From: Nitrospirota bacterium
GTDB lineage: Bacteria; Nitrospinota_A; UBA7883
DNA: 64,000 nt
Assembly (NCBI GenBank): GCA_024275315.1
Contig: JAJRZK010000001.1
Span: forward strand, 36,001 to 100,000
Direction: 5' to 3'
This document shows, in pieces, positions 9,998 to 17,420 of the stretch; position 1 is the stretch's first letter; each line of letters opens with the position of its first letter. The notes beneath the pieces are model-generated. The model did not search any database. It was not told the DNA's origin and worked only from the letters and a program-made list of their open reading frames with translations. The position numbers and the translations under genes are program-made.

Positions 9998-10183
9998 CAA
10001 TAGGACCCATATCAAGTGGTGATGGCCAAATGCTTTGGCGTAAGTATTTTAACATTACCATGACACATTGAGGCGACAGCCGAATTTTCAGAGACTGTAG
10101 CCGCCAATGGGGCCGGAAAATCAATGTGGAAAAGTGTCATCCAACCGGTATTTCACCATAAATGCTCCAGGGGGATTCACGCC

Positions 10184-10206
10184 AGCTTTGACTTTACAGC
10201 AAAGCT
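10184..10206. repeat. Inverted repeat upstream of the FliA-type sigma gene
   Basis: AGCTTTG and CAAAGCT form a perfect 7-bp inverted repeat around a 9-base spacer, about 50 bases before the sigma factor start. It could be an operator or a leader hairpin. No known motif is recognised. Confidence 0.35.
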
Positions 10207-10254
10207 TAAACCATTTAGAATTTAAGAGTTTATATTCTCAGACAACGATGGGCC

Positions 10255-11046
10255 ATGATCAAAAAGTATTATTCCGAACCACCTTCAGAAGGTGTGAAGC
10301 TGGGCACGCCGGAAGCTGACCGGCTGATAATTGAATATTCGCCCCTGATAAAATTCATAGCCCACAGGCTGGCCATCCGTTTGCCGGCCAACATAGAGCT
10401 CGACGATCTTATAAGCGCAGGCGTGATCGGGCTTATAGACGCCATCGAAAAATTCAACGCGAAAAAAGAAACCCAGTTCAAAACATATGCGGAAATACGA
10501 ATCCGCGGGGCCATGCTTGATGAACTGCGTTCCCAGGATTGGGTCCCCAGGTCCGTCCGGCAGAAAGCTTCTGCGGTTTCCGCGGCCTACGCCAACCTTG
10601 AGCAACAGCTCGGCAGGCCGGCCGAAGATGATGAAATCGCCGATGCGATGGGGCTTTCGATAGAGGAGTTTCACAACCTTCTGCAACAGTCGGCAGGTCA
10701 GCCTATTCTGGCCATAGAAGACCTGGGAGGGGTCAGCAAGGATGGTGAGAAACGTGACCTCATGGAAGTGCTGGCTGGCACCAAGGAGACCGATCCGGAA
10801 ACCCTGGCCAGGCTCGAGGAGATCAGAACCATAATTGCCCGGGCGATAGATATGCTTCCTGAAAAGGAGCGGCTGGTGGTTTCCCTCTATTACTACGAGG
10901 AGCTTACCATGAAGGAAATCGGGGAGGTGCTGGGAATCACCGAATCAAGGATTTCACAGATTCATACGAAGAGCGTGTTCCGGCTTCGGGCGAAGCTTCG
11001 CAAGTTCATCCACAGCGACGACGATCTGGATTTAGAAGACGATTAA
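10255..11046 (+). CDS. fliA: RNA polymerase sigma factor, FliA/WhiG (sigma-28) family
   Basis: A 263-residue group 3 sigma factor. Region 2 spans about residues 25-95 (conserved LPANIELDDLISAGVIGL and FKTYAEIRIRGAMLDELR), region 3 follows SQDWVPRSVRQK, and region 4 ends with a helix-turn-helix around MKEIGEVLGITESRISQIH. The SQDWVPRS segment and length are typical of flagellar FliA and WhiG. It most likely drives late flagellar genes, but it sits 3.3 kb before the flagellar block instead of directly behind flhG, where deltaproteobacteria-like genomes often have it. The start context is weak (no clear ribosome binding site). Confidence 0.88.
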   Translation: MIKKYYSEPPSEGVKLGTPEADRLIIEYSPLIKFIAHRLAIRLPANIELDDLISAGVIGLIDAIEKFNAKKETQFKTYAEIRIRGAMLDELRSQDWVPRSVRQKASAVSAAYANLEQQLGRPAEDDEIADAMGLSIEEFHNLLQQSAGQPILAIEDLGGVSKDGEKRDLMEVLAGTKETDPETLARLEEIRTIIARAIDMLPEKERLVVSLYYYEELTMKEIGEVLGITESRISQIHTKSVFRLRAKLRKFIHSDDDLDLEDD

Positions 11047-11089
11047 AAGAAAGCGCCTGACGATCCCCGACATAATTCGATCGATCAGA

Positions 11090-11809
11090 TCATAGAACTA
11101 CAACCTTGTCAATTCCGGGCGCTGTCGTCAATCTCGATTTTAGAAGGGCGGTTTTTCGCCGGCTCACACCTTCTTTTCCACGCTTTCCATTATTTGTGAT
11201 GGCCGTTCTGAAGCCGGCCCAGTCCGGAGAAATCGCCGCCAGGGTTTCGATTTCATCAGCCCCCAAAGACCCCGCCAGCGCAGTCATCAAGCCATATCCG
11301 CGCCCATTTTCAACATGGGCTCGCAGTACGCGGGGCGCCATGAAATCAAACAACGTTCTACCATCTTTTGTGTTTGTGTCGACCAGGATGCCGTCTATAC
11401 CAGCTTGCCGCGCCGTGTGAGGCAGGGCCGATACCGGGAACAAACCCAGCTCCCCCGCGTCGGCGTACGCCGCGGCGACCACCATGGTTTGCTGCGGCAA
11501 GGATTTTTTCAGCCTGATCAGCGCCGTGATGGCGTCGGGCGGCGTTATGTCGCCAAGCCCGGCCTTAACCACGTTCACGCCAGCGTTGACCATCTGGTGC
11601 GCAAGATCAACCGTGCGCAAGCCGTCGAGGTCTCCCACGGTGGCCGAAAGTAGCATGTCGGCGTTGATATGTGATCGGACACTGGTTACCGTGGAGAGCT
11701 CCGGAGCCCCAAGCGCTCCGATCGATGGATTTTTGACATCGATAAGGTCGGCTATGTCCGCTATGCAGACCGCCTCCCTCGCCGATACAACGCTGGCGAG
11801 TAACCGCAT
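11090..11809 (-). CDS. mfnB: (5-formylfuran-3-yl)methyl phosphate synthase family (MfnB, DUF556)
   Basis: A 239-residue TIM-barrel protein matching MfnB. In methanogens MfnB condenses two glyceraldehyde-3-phosphate molecules to the furan precursor of methanofuran. The lysines known to be important are all in recognisable contexts: Lys26 in DLIDVKNP, Lys82 in VVKAGLGD and Lys148 in DTNTKDGRTLFDF. The length fits. It starts 6 bases after the fabI stop, so the two form an operon. In bacteria this family occurs in methylotrophs and in scattered other lineages where its role is less clear. No other methanofuran or methanopterin gene is visible here, so the pathway in this organism remains an inference. 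Confidence 0.78.
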   Translation of the reverse strand: MRLLASVVSAREAVCIADIADLIDVKNPSIGALGAPELSTVTSVRSHINADMLLSATVGDLDGLRTVDLAHQMVNAGVNVVKAGLGDITPPDAITALIRLKKSLPQQTMVVAAAYADAGELGLFPVSALPHTARQAGIDGILVDTNTKDGRTLFDFMAPRVLRAHVENGRGYGLMTALAGSLGADEIETLAAISPDWAGFRTAITNNGKRGKEGVSRRKTALLKSRLTTAPGIDKVVVL

Positions 11810-11815
11810 TCGTTA

Positions 11816-12601
11816 TCAGTCGCTACCGCGACCGGATACAGCGGTGGCCTGGTAACCTGCGTCGACAAAAAGTATCTCCCCCGTGGTGGCGGTGGAAAGG
11901 TCTGAGAGAAGAAAAACACCAGCGTTGCCAACCTCGTCCTGTGTCACGTTTCTGCCGAGTGGGGATCCTGTGGAGCTAATGTGCAGCATTTGCTTGAAAT
12001 TGGAGATACCGGCCGAAGCCAGCGTTTTCACCGCTCCAGCCGAAACGGCGTTTACGCGGATATTTTTCGGTCCCAAATCGGCCGCCAAATATCTTACGGA
12101 GGATTCAAGCGCGGCTTTAGCCACACCCATCGCGTTATAGTTTGGCACGGCTTTTTGTCCACCATAAAAAGTGAGCGTCAGCATCGCCCCGCCGTTTGGC
12201 ATGATCTTTTCCGCCCGCGCGGCCAGCGCTGTGAATGAATAAACGGAAACATCCATGGTGTTCAGAAAATTAGCCCTGGATGTTTCATAATACGGACCCT
12301 TCAATTCCGACTTGTCTGAATAGGCTACGCCGTGGACGAGAAAATCCATGTCCCCCACGCGTTCCCTGTACAAGTCGAAGACCTTGTCCATCTGGCTATC
12401 ATCAGTAACATCCATTTCTTCAACGAAAGTTGAGCCCATCGATTCGGCCAGCGGCCTGACTCTTTTGCCAAGCTGCTCTCCGGCGTATGTAAAAGCGACC
12501 ACGGCTCCCTCCCTGCCAAGAGCCTTGGCGACGCCCCATGAAAGGCTTCTTTCATTAGCCACACCTACCACCAGGCCTTTTTTCCCATCCATCAATCCCA
12601 T
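11816..12601 (-). CDS. fabI: Enoyl-[acyl-carrier-protein] reductase (NADH)
   Basis: A 261-residue short-chain dehydrogenase of the FabI type, which performs the last reduction in each round of type II fatty acid synthesis. The nucleotide site is LVVGVANERSLSWGVAKAL, where FabI replaces the usual glycine motif. The catalytic residues are Tyr146 and Tyr155, with Lys162 in YNAMGVAK. I start it at 12601, where GGGAGCGGA lies a few bases upstream; an ATG five codons earlier (12616) is less well placed. mfnB follows immediately. Confidence 0.95.
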   Translation of the reverse strand: MGLMDGKKGLVVGVANERSLSWGVAKALGREGAVVAFTYAGEQLGKRVRPLAESMGSTFVEEMDVTDDSQMDKVFDLYRERVGDMDFLVHGVAYSDKSELKGPYYETSRANFLNTMDVSVYSFTALAARAEKIMPNGGAMLTLTFYGGQKAVPNYNAMGVAKAALESSVRYLAADLGPKNIRVNAVSAGAVKTLASAGISNFKQMLHISSTGSPLGRNVTQDEVGNAGVFLLSDLSTATTGEILFVDAGYQATAVSGRGSD

Positions 12602-12672
12602 AAAATCCGCTCCCAATCATGCGTTTTCTAAAAGCCCGCGAACCGCGTAGCTTCAAACCTTACCAGACCACG

Positions 12673-13245
12673 CTACAAAAGGCCCAGTTTCTCCTTGACC
12701 AGGTTTATGGTCTCCATGGTAAGAATTTTATTATAAACCAGGTAATTTTCCAGATTGTTTATGTTCTGCTCCGCAAGGGCGTCGTCCAGCGATTCCTTGC
12801 CGAGTTTCTTGTTTTCAACAAGCCATTCGCCAAGCCTTAACGTGCTGGTGTTGTTCCAGAAGAATTTCGTAAAGCTTTCCTTGGTCATTATACCCTGCTC
12901 TTCAATGACAGAAACCACGTTCACGCTGGACCTGTCATCGTTCATGATGCTGTTGTATTGCTCCGTTTGCAAAAACCCCTGCTTTAACAGCTGGTCGCAA
13001 AACTTGAGATAAAACTTGTTGTTTTCGGTGAAAAAATCGTTGAGAGTCTCCTTGGAAACAAGTCCCCGGTCCACAAGTATGTTTCCAAGATAGCGTTTTC
13101 CCTTGTCGTCGAATTCTTTTCTGAGCTGGATAAACTGTTCGAACTGCTCCTTGGAGAGTTTGTTTTTTTCGATCAGGACCTTGGCGAGTTTTTTCTCGTT
13201 TTCGGTGATTGCGCCCATGTTTGCAGTGGAACGCTTTTTGACCAT
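12673..13245 (-). CDS. Unassigned small protein built of PilB/GspE N-terminal-like (MshEN-like) repeats
   Basis: 190 residues, lysine- and asparagine-rich, no signal peptide or membrane segment. Several similar units can be read: YLGNILVDRGLVSKETLNDFF, LKFCDQLLKQGFLQTEQYN, RLGEWLVENKKLGKESLDD and LENYLVYNKILTMETIN. The pattern (L-G-x-x-L-V-x-x-x-x-[ILV]-[ST]-x-E-x-[LF]) resembles units of the T2SSE/MshEN domain, which precedes secretion and pilus ATPases and can bind c-di-GMP. No ATPase domain is present. The start at 13245 (MVKKRS) has AGAGAA upstream; the frame is open to 13335. Placement before the mot operon hints at a motility or surface role, but this is inference. Confidence 0.6.
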   Translation of the reverse strand: MVKKRSTANMGAITENEKKLAKVLIEKNKLSKEQFEQFIQLRKEFDDKGKRYLGNILVDRGLVSKETLNDFFTENNKFYLKFCDQLLKQGFLQTEQYNSIMNDDRSSVNVVSVIEEQGIMTKESFTKFFWNNTSTLRLGEWLVENKKLGKESLDDALAEQNINNLENYLVYNKILTMETINLVKEKLGLL

Positions 13246-13472
13246 AACTAAAATTCTCTTTATGTTTTTAGGATTGATGTTGAATTTTATTTGCTTTAAG
13301 GCGGGAAAACAAGAAATATCGCTATAATCAGCCAAAGCGGATTATCCAACAGATACCCAGGAGTCGTAACCGGGCGATACGCAAAAACTTTTCCTGCAAG
13401 TTATGGTTAACGTTGTTTATTTGCCCGAACTGGGGCTACAATCAAAAATCCGGAGCTGATCCAGTAGAGGCC

Positions 13473-13488
13473 CGTCAACAAGTTGACG
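13473..13488. promoter_or_regulatory. FleQ-like palindrome upstream of motA
   Basis: CGTCAAC-AA-GTTGACG is a perfect 7-bp inverted repeat with a 2-base centre. It resembles the GTCAA-N4-TTGAC arrangement bound by FleQ/FlrA-type flagellar master regulators. It lies about 20 bases before the -24 element of the sigma-54 type promoter, so it could bind an activator or repressor there. Confidence 0.45.
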
Positions 13489-13507
13489 ATTTTGGGGATA
13501 TGGCAAG

Positions 13508-13524
13508 TTGGTATTAATATTGCT
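13508..13524 (+). promoter_or_regulatory. Sigma-54 type promoter for motA
   Basis: TTGG at 13508-13511 and TTGC at 13520-13523 place GG and GC exactly 10 bases apart, as required for -24/-12 recognition by RpoN. The CAC after GG in the consensus is TAT here. The predicted transcript would start near 13535, about 36 bases before the motA ATG. Confidence 0.55.
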
Positions 13525-13570
13525 CTAAATCAGTGATTGTATAACTGCATAAGGGAAGAAGCGCGCAAAC

Positions 13571-14332
13571 ATGGATCTGGCCACAATAATCGGTATAATT
13601 GCCGGGCTTGGAGTTATCGCCTCTGCGATAGGCGTCGAGAATCTGACAATTTTCATAAGCATACCATCATTTTTGATTGTAGTCGGCGGCACTGTTTGCG
13701 CCATCATGGTCAACTATCCCTTGGCGGATTTGGGGACTATGATCAACGTCATAAAAAAAACCTTGTTTTATAGTGTACCGAACCCTCGAGACATTATTCC
13801 GATGCTGGTGGATTTCGGATCCAAGGCCCGCCGTGATGGCATACTCGTGCTCCAGTCTGTCACAAAGGATATTGACGACCCCTTCGTGGGCCAGGGCATC
13901 CAGCTTGCCATAGATGGCGCGGAGCCGCAGATGATCCTGAAGATACTTGAAACCGAGGTGGAATACGTCAAGGAGCGGCACAAGCTGGGAGCGCAAATGG
14001 CGGAAGCCATTGGAACTTTCATGCCGGCGTTCGGTATGGTGGGCACCCTGGTTGGCCTGGTGCTGATGTTGCAATCTCTCGACGATCCTTCCACGATCGG
14101 ACCTTCGATGGCCATAGCGCTGATAACCACATTTTACGGAGCGCTGATGGCGAACCTCATTTTTCTGCCTATGGCTGGCAAGCTGAAAAAGCGTAGCGCC
14201 GATGAGGTCCTGGTAAAAGAGCTTATCATAGAAGGAATAGTCTCAATCGCCTCGGGTGATAACCCGAGAATCATGGAACAAAAGTTGCATGCGTTCCTTT
14301 TGCCCAAACTAAGACAGAGCCAGTTCGACTAA
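13571..14332 (+). CDS. motA: Flagellar motor stator protein MotA
   Basis: 253 residues with four predicted membrane segments and the large cytoplasmic loop between the second and third. The conserved stretch MPAFGMVGTLVGLVLML precedes the third helix, and the fourth (ALITTFYGALMANLIFLPMAGKL) ends the membrane part. MotA surrounds MotB and converts ion flow to torque on FliG. The stop TAA shares its last base with the ATG of the first motB-like gene. A sigma-54 type promoter lies just upstream. No ExbB-specific features are seen. Confidence 0.93.
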   Translation: MDLATIIGIIAGLGVIASAIGVENLTIFISIPSFLIVVGGTVCAIMVNYPLADLGTMINVIKKTLFYSVPNPRDIIPMLVDFGSKARRDGILVLQSVTKDIDDPFVGQGIQLAIDGAEPQMILKILETEVEYVKERHKLGAQMAEAIGTFMPAFGMVGTLVGLVLMLQSLDDPSTIGPSMAIALITTFYGALMANLIFLPMAGKLKKRSADEVLVKELIIEGIVSIASGDNPRIMEQKLHAFLLPKLRQSQFD

Positions 14333-15039
14333 TGAGAAACATCGCGCCACGCCCGGCAGGCAACCGCAGGGGCGACCTTCTCAATAAAATGAACGTCACG
14401 CTCATGATGATTCTTCTGGCGTTTTTCATCGTGCTCAACTCACTTGCTGTTCCTGCGCCGAGCAAGAAAAAAATAGCGCTCGGGTCGTTGATCGGGTCGC
14501 TGGGGATATTGCCTGGGGGGCCGTCTCCAATAGTCGCAAAACGAAAAACACTGACCCGGGCACAGGCGCCCATCCTGCCGAAGCCGGACTCCCCGGCCCA
14601 GTTGATGGGGGAGTTCGAGGAGTATGTCATCAGGAAAAAAATCGCCGAGGATGTGGCTACCGTCGTGACAAACAACGGACTTGAACTGACAATCAACGCC
14701 AGCATGATTTTCAAGCGCAACTCAATAGAGATCAGACCGGTGATTTACCCTGTGCTTGACAGGTTAAGTCATCTGCTCAAACGGGTAAACGGTCCTTTTG
14801 TCATAGAGTGCCATTCGGATAATAAAAAATTCAAATCAGCCAGGTACGCAACTTCCATTGATTTTTCCATTGCCCGCGCTGGCGCTGTCGCCAGGTATTT
14901 TATGGATAAAGGCGGTGTGGAGCACTCTAATGTATCCATCTCGGGTTACGGTCCCCTTTTGCCTCTTTTTCCCAACGACACAGCGGAACACAGGAAGAAG
15001 AACAACAGGGTGCGTATTGTTTACAGGCGTGCGGTTTGA
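14332..15039 (+). CDS. motB: MotB-like OmpA-domain protein lacking the canonical ion-carrying Asp
   Basis: 235 residues: one membrane helix near the N-terminus (LMMILLAFFIVLNSLAV), a linker, and an OmpA/MotB peptidoglycan-binding domain from about residue 115 (VIECHSDNKKF, VSISGYGPLLP and a final NNRVRIVYRR). In MotB the helix begins with an invariant Asp eight residues before the FF pair; here that position is Thr and the nearest acid, Asp15, lies well before the helix. It may be an accessory stator subunit in the tandem-MotB arrangement known from deltaproteobacteria-like genomes. It overlaps motA by one base. Confidence 0.8.
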   Translation: MRNIAPRPAGNRRGDLLNKMNVTLMMILLAFFIVLNSLAVPAPSKKKIALGSLIGSLGILPGGPSPIVAKRKTLTRAQAPILPKPDSPAQLMGEFEEYVIRKKIAEDVATVVTNNGLELTINASMIFKRNSIEIRPVIYPVLDRLSHLLKRVNGPFVIECHSDNKKFKSARYATSIDFSIARAGAVARYFMDKGGVEHSNVSISGYGPLLPLFPNDTAEHRKKNNRVRIVYRRAV

Positions 15040-15052
15040 CGAGGCGGCTTTT

Positions 15053-15214
15053 ATGAGTATATCCACTGCACAGAAAAAAAAGAGAAGCAAACAGGAAGAG
15101 GAAGGATTCGACGCTGAATTCTGGATGGTTACGTTCGGCGATCTTCTGTCGCTATTGATAACGTTTTTTGTGATGTTGTTTGCAATGTCGTCACTCGACG
15201 ATCAGATTTTATAA
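15053..15214 (+). CDS. motB: MotB N-terminal anchor with the conserved Asp, cut off by in-frame TAA
   Basis: 53 codons from ATG 15053 to TAA 15212-15214. The peptide has a basic N-terminus, then FWMVTFGDLLSLLITFFVML, the MotB transmembrane helix with the proton-carrying Asp at residue 30, and ends LDDQIL. The frame resumes immediately after the TAA with the plug/linker and OmpA domain of MotB (15218-15820). Read through, the protein would have about 255 residues, the normal MotB size. As written, the anchor has no peptidoglycan-binding domain. Confidence 0.7.
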   Translation: MSISTAQKKKRSKQEEEGFDAEFWMVTFGDLLSLLITFFVMLFAMSSLDDQIL

Positions 15215-15217
15215 GAG

Positions 15218-15820
15218 ATGTTTATTTCAACGTTTTCCGGCGGCGCCGGAGCGTTGTCGTTTGGAATAGGCGGCGAAATTCACCCGCCCACCATGGAGAG
15301 TATCGCCACCCAGCGACAATTGGGGATGCAAAAGCTGTACGATTTTCTACTGAACAAAGACAAACAGATAACAAAGGAGATAATGACCTCGCTCAAGGGG
15401 TTGACTGAAAGCATGCTGGCGATGGATGTGGTGATCAGGAAGCGCGGGCCGAATTTCAGCCTGGTGTTTCCCAGCGAAAAAATGTTCCCGCCCGGATCGG
15501 CGCAGATCAGCGAACCAGTCAAACAGATCCTGAAAAACCTTGGTGATGTCATGAGATTTTCCACAAGCGTAATATCGATCGAGGGGCATACGGACAGCTT
15601 GCCGTTGCATGGCGGCAAGTTCCCTTCAAACTGGGAGCTATCGGCGACCAGGGCGGCCAATGTTATGAAATTTCTGGTTGATCAGACCCCTGTTGAGGCG
15701 AATCGAATACGGGCCATAGGTTTTGCGAATACGAAGCCTGTGGTCAAGGAGGTAAATGAAGATATGCGGGCGCGCAACCGGCGAATAGAGATAATGGTGC
15801 GCCAGGCGCCCGAAAGTTAA
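15218..15820 (+). CDS. motB: MotB C-terminal OmpA/peptidoglycan-binding part, in frame behind the TAA
   Basis: 200 residues from ATG 15218, three bases after the TAA that ends the anchor piece and in the same frame. The start FISTFSGGAGALSFG is the post-membrane plug/linker region of MotB. The OmpA-type domain covers about residues 75-195, with VISIEGHTDSLP, SNWELSATRAANV and a final NRRIEIMVRQ. There is no signal peptide, so translated alone it would stay in the cytoplasm. Reinitiation at this ATG (AAGAGATG context) is conceivable, but the intact joint reading argues for a recent nonsense change, readthrough or sequence error. Confidence 0.75.
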   Translation: MFISTFSGGAGALSFGIGGEIHPPTMESIATQRQLGMQKLYDFLLNKDKQITKEIMTSLKGLTESMLAMDVVIRKRGPNFSLVFPSEKMFPPGSAQISEPVKQILKNLGDVMRFSTSVISIEGHTDSLPLHGGKFPSNWELSATRAANVMKFLVDQTPVEANRIRAIGFANTKPVVKEVNEDMRARNRRIEIMVRQAPES

Positions 15821-15848
15821 ACAGAATAAGGATTAGGAGAGATACATC

Positions 15849-16343
15849 ATGGCTGATGACGAAGCGGCGGAGGGAGCCTCTTCTGGAGGCAGTAAACTTC
15901 TTATCATAATTCTCGCTATTGTTCTGGTCCTGCTTATAGGCGGTGGGGCGGCTGTGTATTTTGTTGTATTGCCAAAAATACAGCAAACGGAGGGAAAAAC
16001 CATTGAAACGGCTGAAAAAGAGAAAGCGGCGCCGGCGGTATCGCTGGGGAGCACTATTGAGCTTCAGCCTTTTATCGTAAACTTGTCCGGCGGCGGCGGA
16101 CGATACCTCAAAACCACAATGGTTCTTCAGCTATCCACCCCCGACGTGGCCAAGGAAATTACGAACCGGGCTCCACAGATCAAGGACGCGGTGATTACGA
16201 TTTTGTCGAGTAAGACAGCGGATGAAATCATGTCCGTCCAGGGTAAATATGATCTTAAGACGGAGATTATGAGAAGGGTGAATACATTCCTTTCGACAGG
16301 GGTCGTCCGGGAGTTATTTTTTGTAGAGTTCGTGGTACAATAA
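15849..16343 (+). CDS. fliL: Flagellar basal-body-associated protein FliL
   Basis: 164 residues: a short acidic cytoplasmic start, one membrane helix (LLIIILAIVLVLLIGGGAAV) and a periplasmic FliL domain with the characteristic LKTTMVLQL and RDxI-like helix (here RAPQIKDAVITILSSKT). FliL forms a ring around the stator and supports torque. GGAGAG lies upstream of the ATG. It sits between the motB-like genes and fliM, the usual order in this type of flagellar cluster. Confidence 0.92.
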   Translation: MADDEAAEGASSGGSKLLIIILAIVLVLLIGGGAAVYFVVLPKIQQTEGKTIETAEKEKAAPAVSLGSTIELQPFIVNLSGGGGRYLKTTMVLQLSTPDVAKEITNRAPQIKDAVITILSSKTADEIMSVQGKYDLKTEIMRRVNTFLSTGVVRELFFVEFVVQ

Positions 16344-16385
16344 CAGTTCAGGCATGATTGTTCAACTGTATAGGCTGGCGTATAA

Positions 16386-17411
16386 ATGAGCCAGGTTCTT
16401 TCACAAGAGGAAGTCGACGCCCTGTTGCGGGGTGTTACCGACGGCGAGATTGAAACCGAAGTCGAAGATATCGCCGACGAGTCGGGCATAGTCCCCTATG
16501 ACCTTACAAGCCAGGAACGGATCATCCGTGGAAGGATGCCGACTCTTGACATCATCAACCAGAGGTTTTCGAGGTTGTTTCGCAACTCCCTCTCCTCCTC
16601 GCTTCGCAAAGCGCTTGACATTTCCGCGGTATCCACCGACACCGTCAAGTTCGGCGAGTTTGTAAAATCATTACCCGTGCCCGCGTCTTTGCACATTTTC
16701 AAGATAGACCCCCTGCGCGGCTTTGCGCTTCTGGTGGCCGAATCGAAGCTGGTTTTCGCCCTTGTGGACACTTTTTTCGGCGGAACCGGCGAGGGCAAGA
16801 TGAAAATCGAGGGGCGTGACTTTACGATAATCGAGCAACGCATGATCAAAAAGGTGATCCTGATGGTGCTCGAGGACATGGAATCGGCGTGGAAACCTGT
16901 TCATACCGTGAAAATGAGCTTTGTCCGCTCTGAGGTGAACCCCCAGTTCGCCGCGATTGTTCCGCCCACCGACGTGGTGGTCGTAATAATGTTCGAGGTG
17001 GAGCTGGACCAGGTGAGCGGGACGCTCACAGTGTGCCTGCCTTATTCCACCATAGAACCGATTATCGGCAAGCTCCGGGCCGGGTTTCAAAGTGATCAGC
17101 TTGAGGTGGACCAGGCCTGGATCAAGAGGCTGAAGGACAGGCTGAAAGAATCGAGTGTGAATGTTAATGTCGAGCTGGGATCGGCGGTCGTGTCTGGAAG
17201 AAAGTTCATGGAGTTCAAGGTTGGTGATGTCATCACCCTGGATAATGACGCAGATGCGGAAATGAACGTGATGATAGAAGGAATTGTGAAATACAAAGGT
17301 AAACCTGGCGTTGTCAAGGGTAGTACAGCTATTCAGCTTACCAAGGTCATTCCCAGGTCTGGCGCGGGGGAGCGTGACCTCAACCAGGATGGCCAAACAA
17401 AAACAGGATAG
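16386..17411 (+). CDS. fliM: Flagellar motor switch protein FliM
   Basis: 341 residues, normal length. The N-terminal CheY-P binding peptide LSQEEVDALL is at residues 5-14. The middle CheC-like domain contains the FGEFVKSLPVPASLHIFKID stretch and the C-terminal ~80 residues form the SPOA domain that pairs with FliN. FliM is part of the C ring, where CheY-P binding reverses rotation. The last ~20 residues are a polar tail. fliN begins 9 bases downstream. Confidence 0.95.
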   Translation: MSQVLSQEEVDALLRGVTDGEIETEVEDIADESGIVPYDLTSQERIIRGRMPTLDIINQRFSRLFRNSLSSSLRKALDISAVSTDTVKFGEFVKSLPVPASLHIFKIDPLRGFALLVAESKLVFALVDTFFGGTGEGKMKIEGRDFTIIEQRMIKKVILMVLEDMESAWKPVHTVKMSFVRSEVNPQFAAIVPPTDVVVVIMFEVELDQVSGTLTVCLPYSTIEPIIGKLRAGFQSDQLEVDQAWIKRLKDRLKESSVNVNVELGSAVVSGRKFMEFKVGDVITLDNDADAEMNVMIEGIVKYKGKPGVVKGSTAIQLTKVIPRSGAGERDLNQDGQTKTG

Positions 17412-17420
17412 GTAATTTTT

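Larger units (their letters stand above)
13246..13570. other. Divergent control region between the repeat protein and motA
   Basis: 325 bases without a convincing gene. The right part holds a palindrome (13473-13488) and a sigma-54 type promoter (13508-13524), both listed separately. The left part is AT-rich and must contain the leftward promoter of the repeat protein, but I cannot point to a clear one. Confidence 0.5.

Noticed and set aside
8660..15820. TAA as a reassigned sense codon in this organism
   Set aside because: Many genes here (cimA, fliA, motA, fliL, flhB, flhF, glnD-adjacent frame) end at TAA exactly where the family ends, so TAA works as a normal stop.
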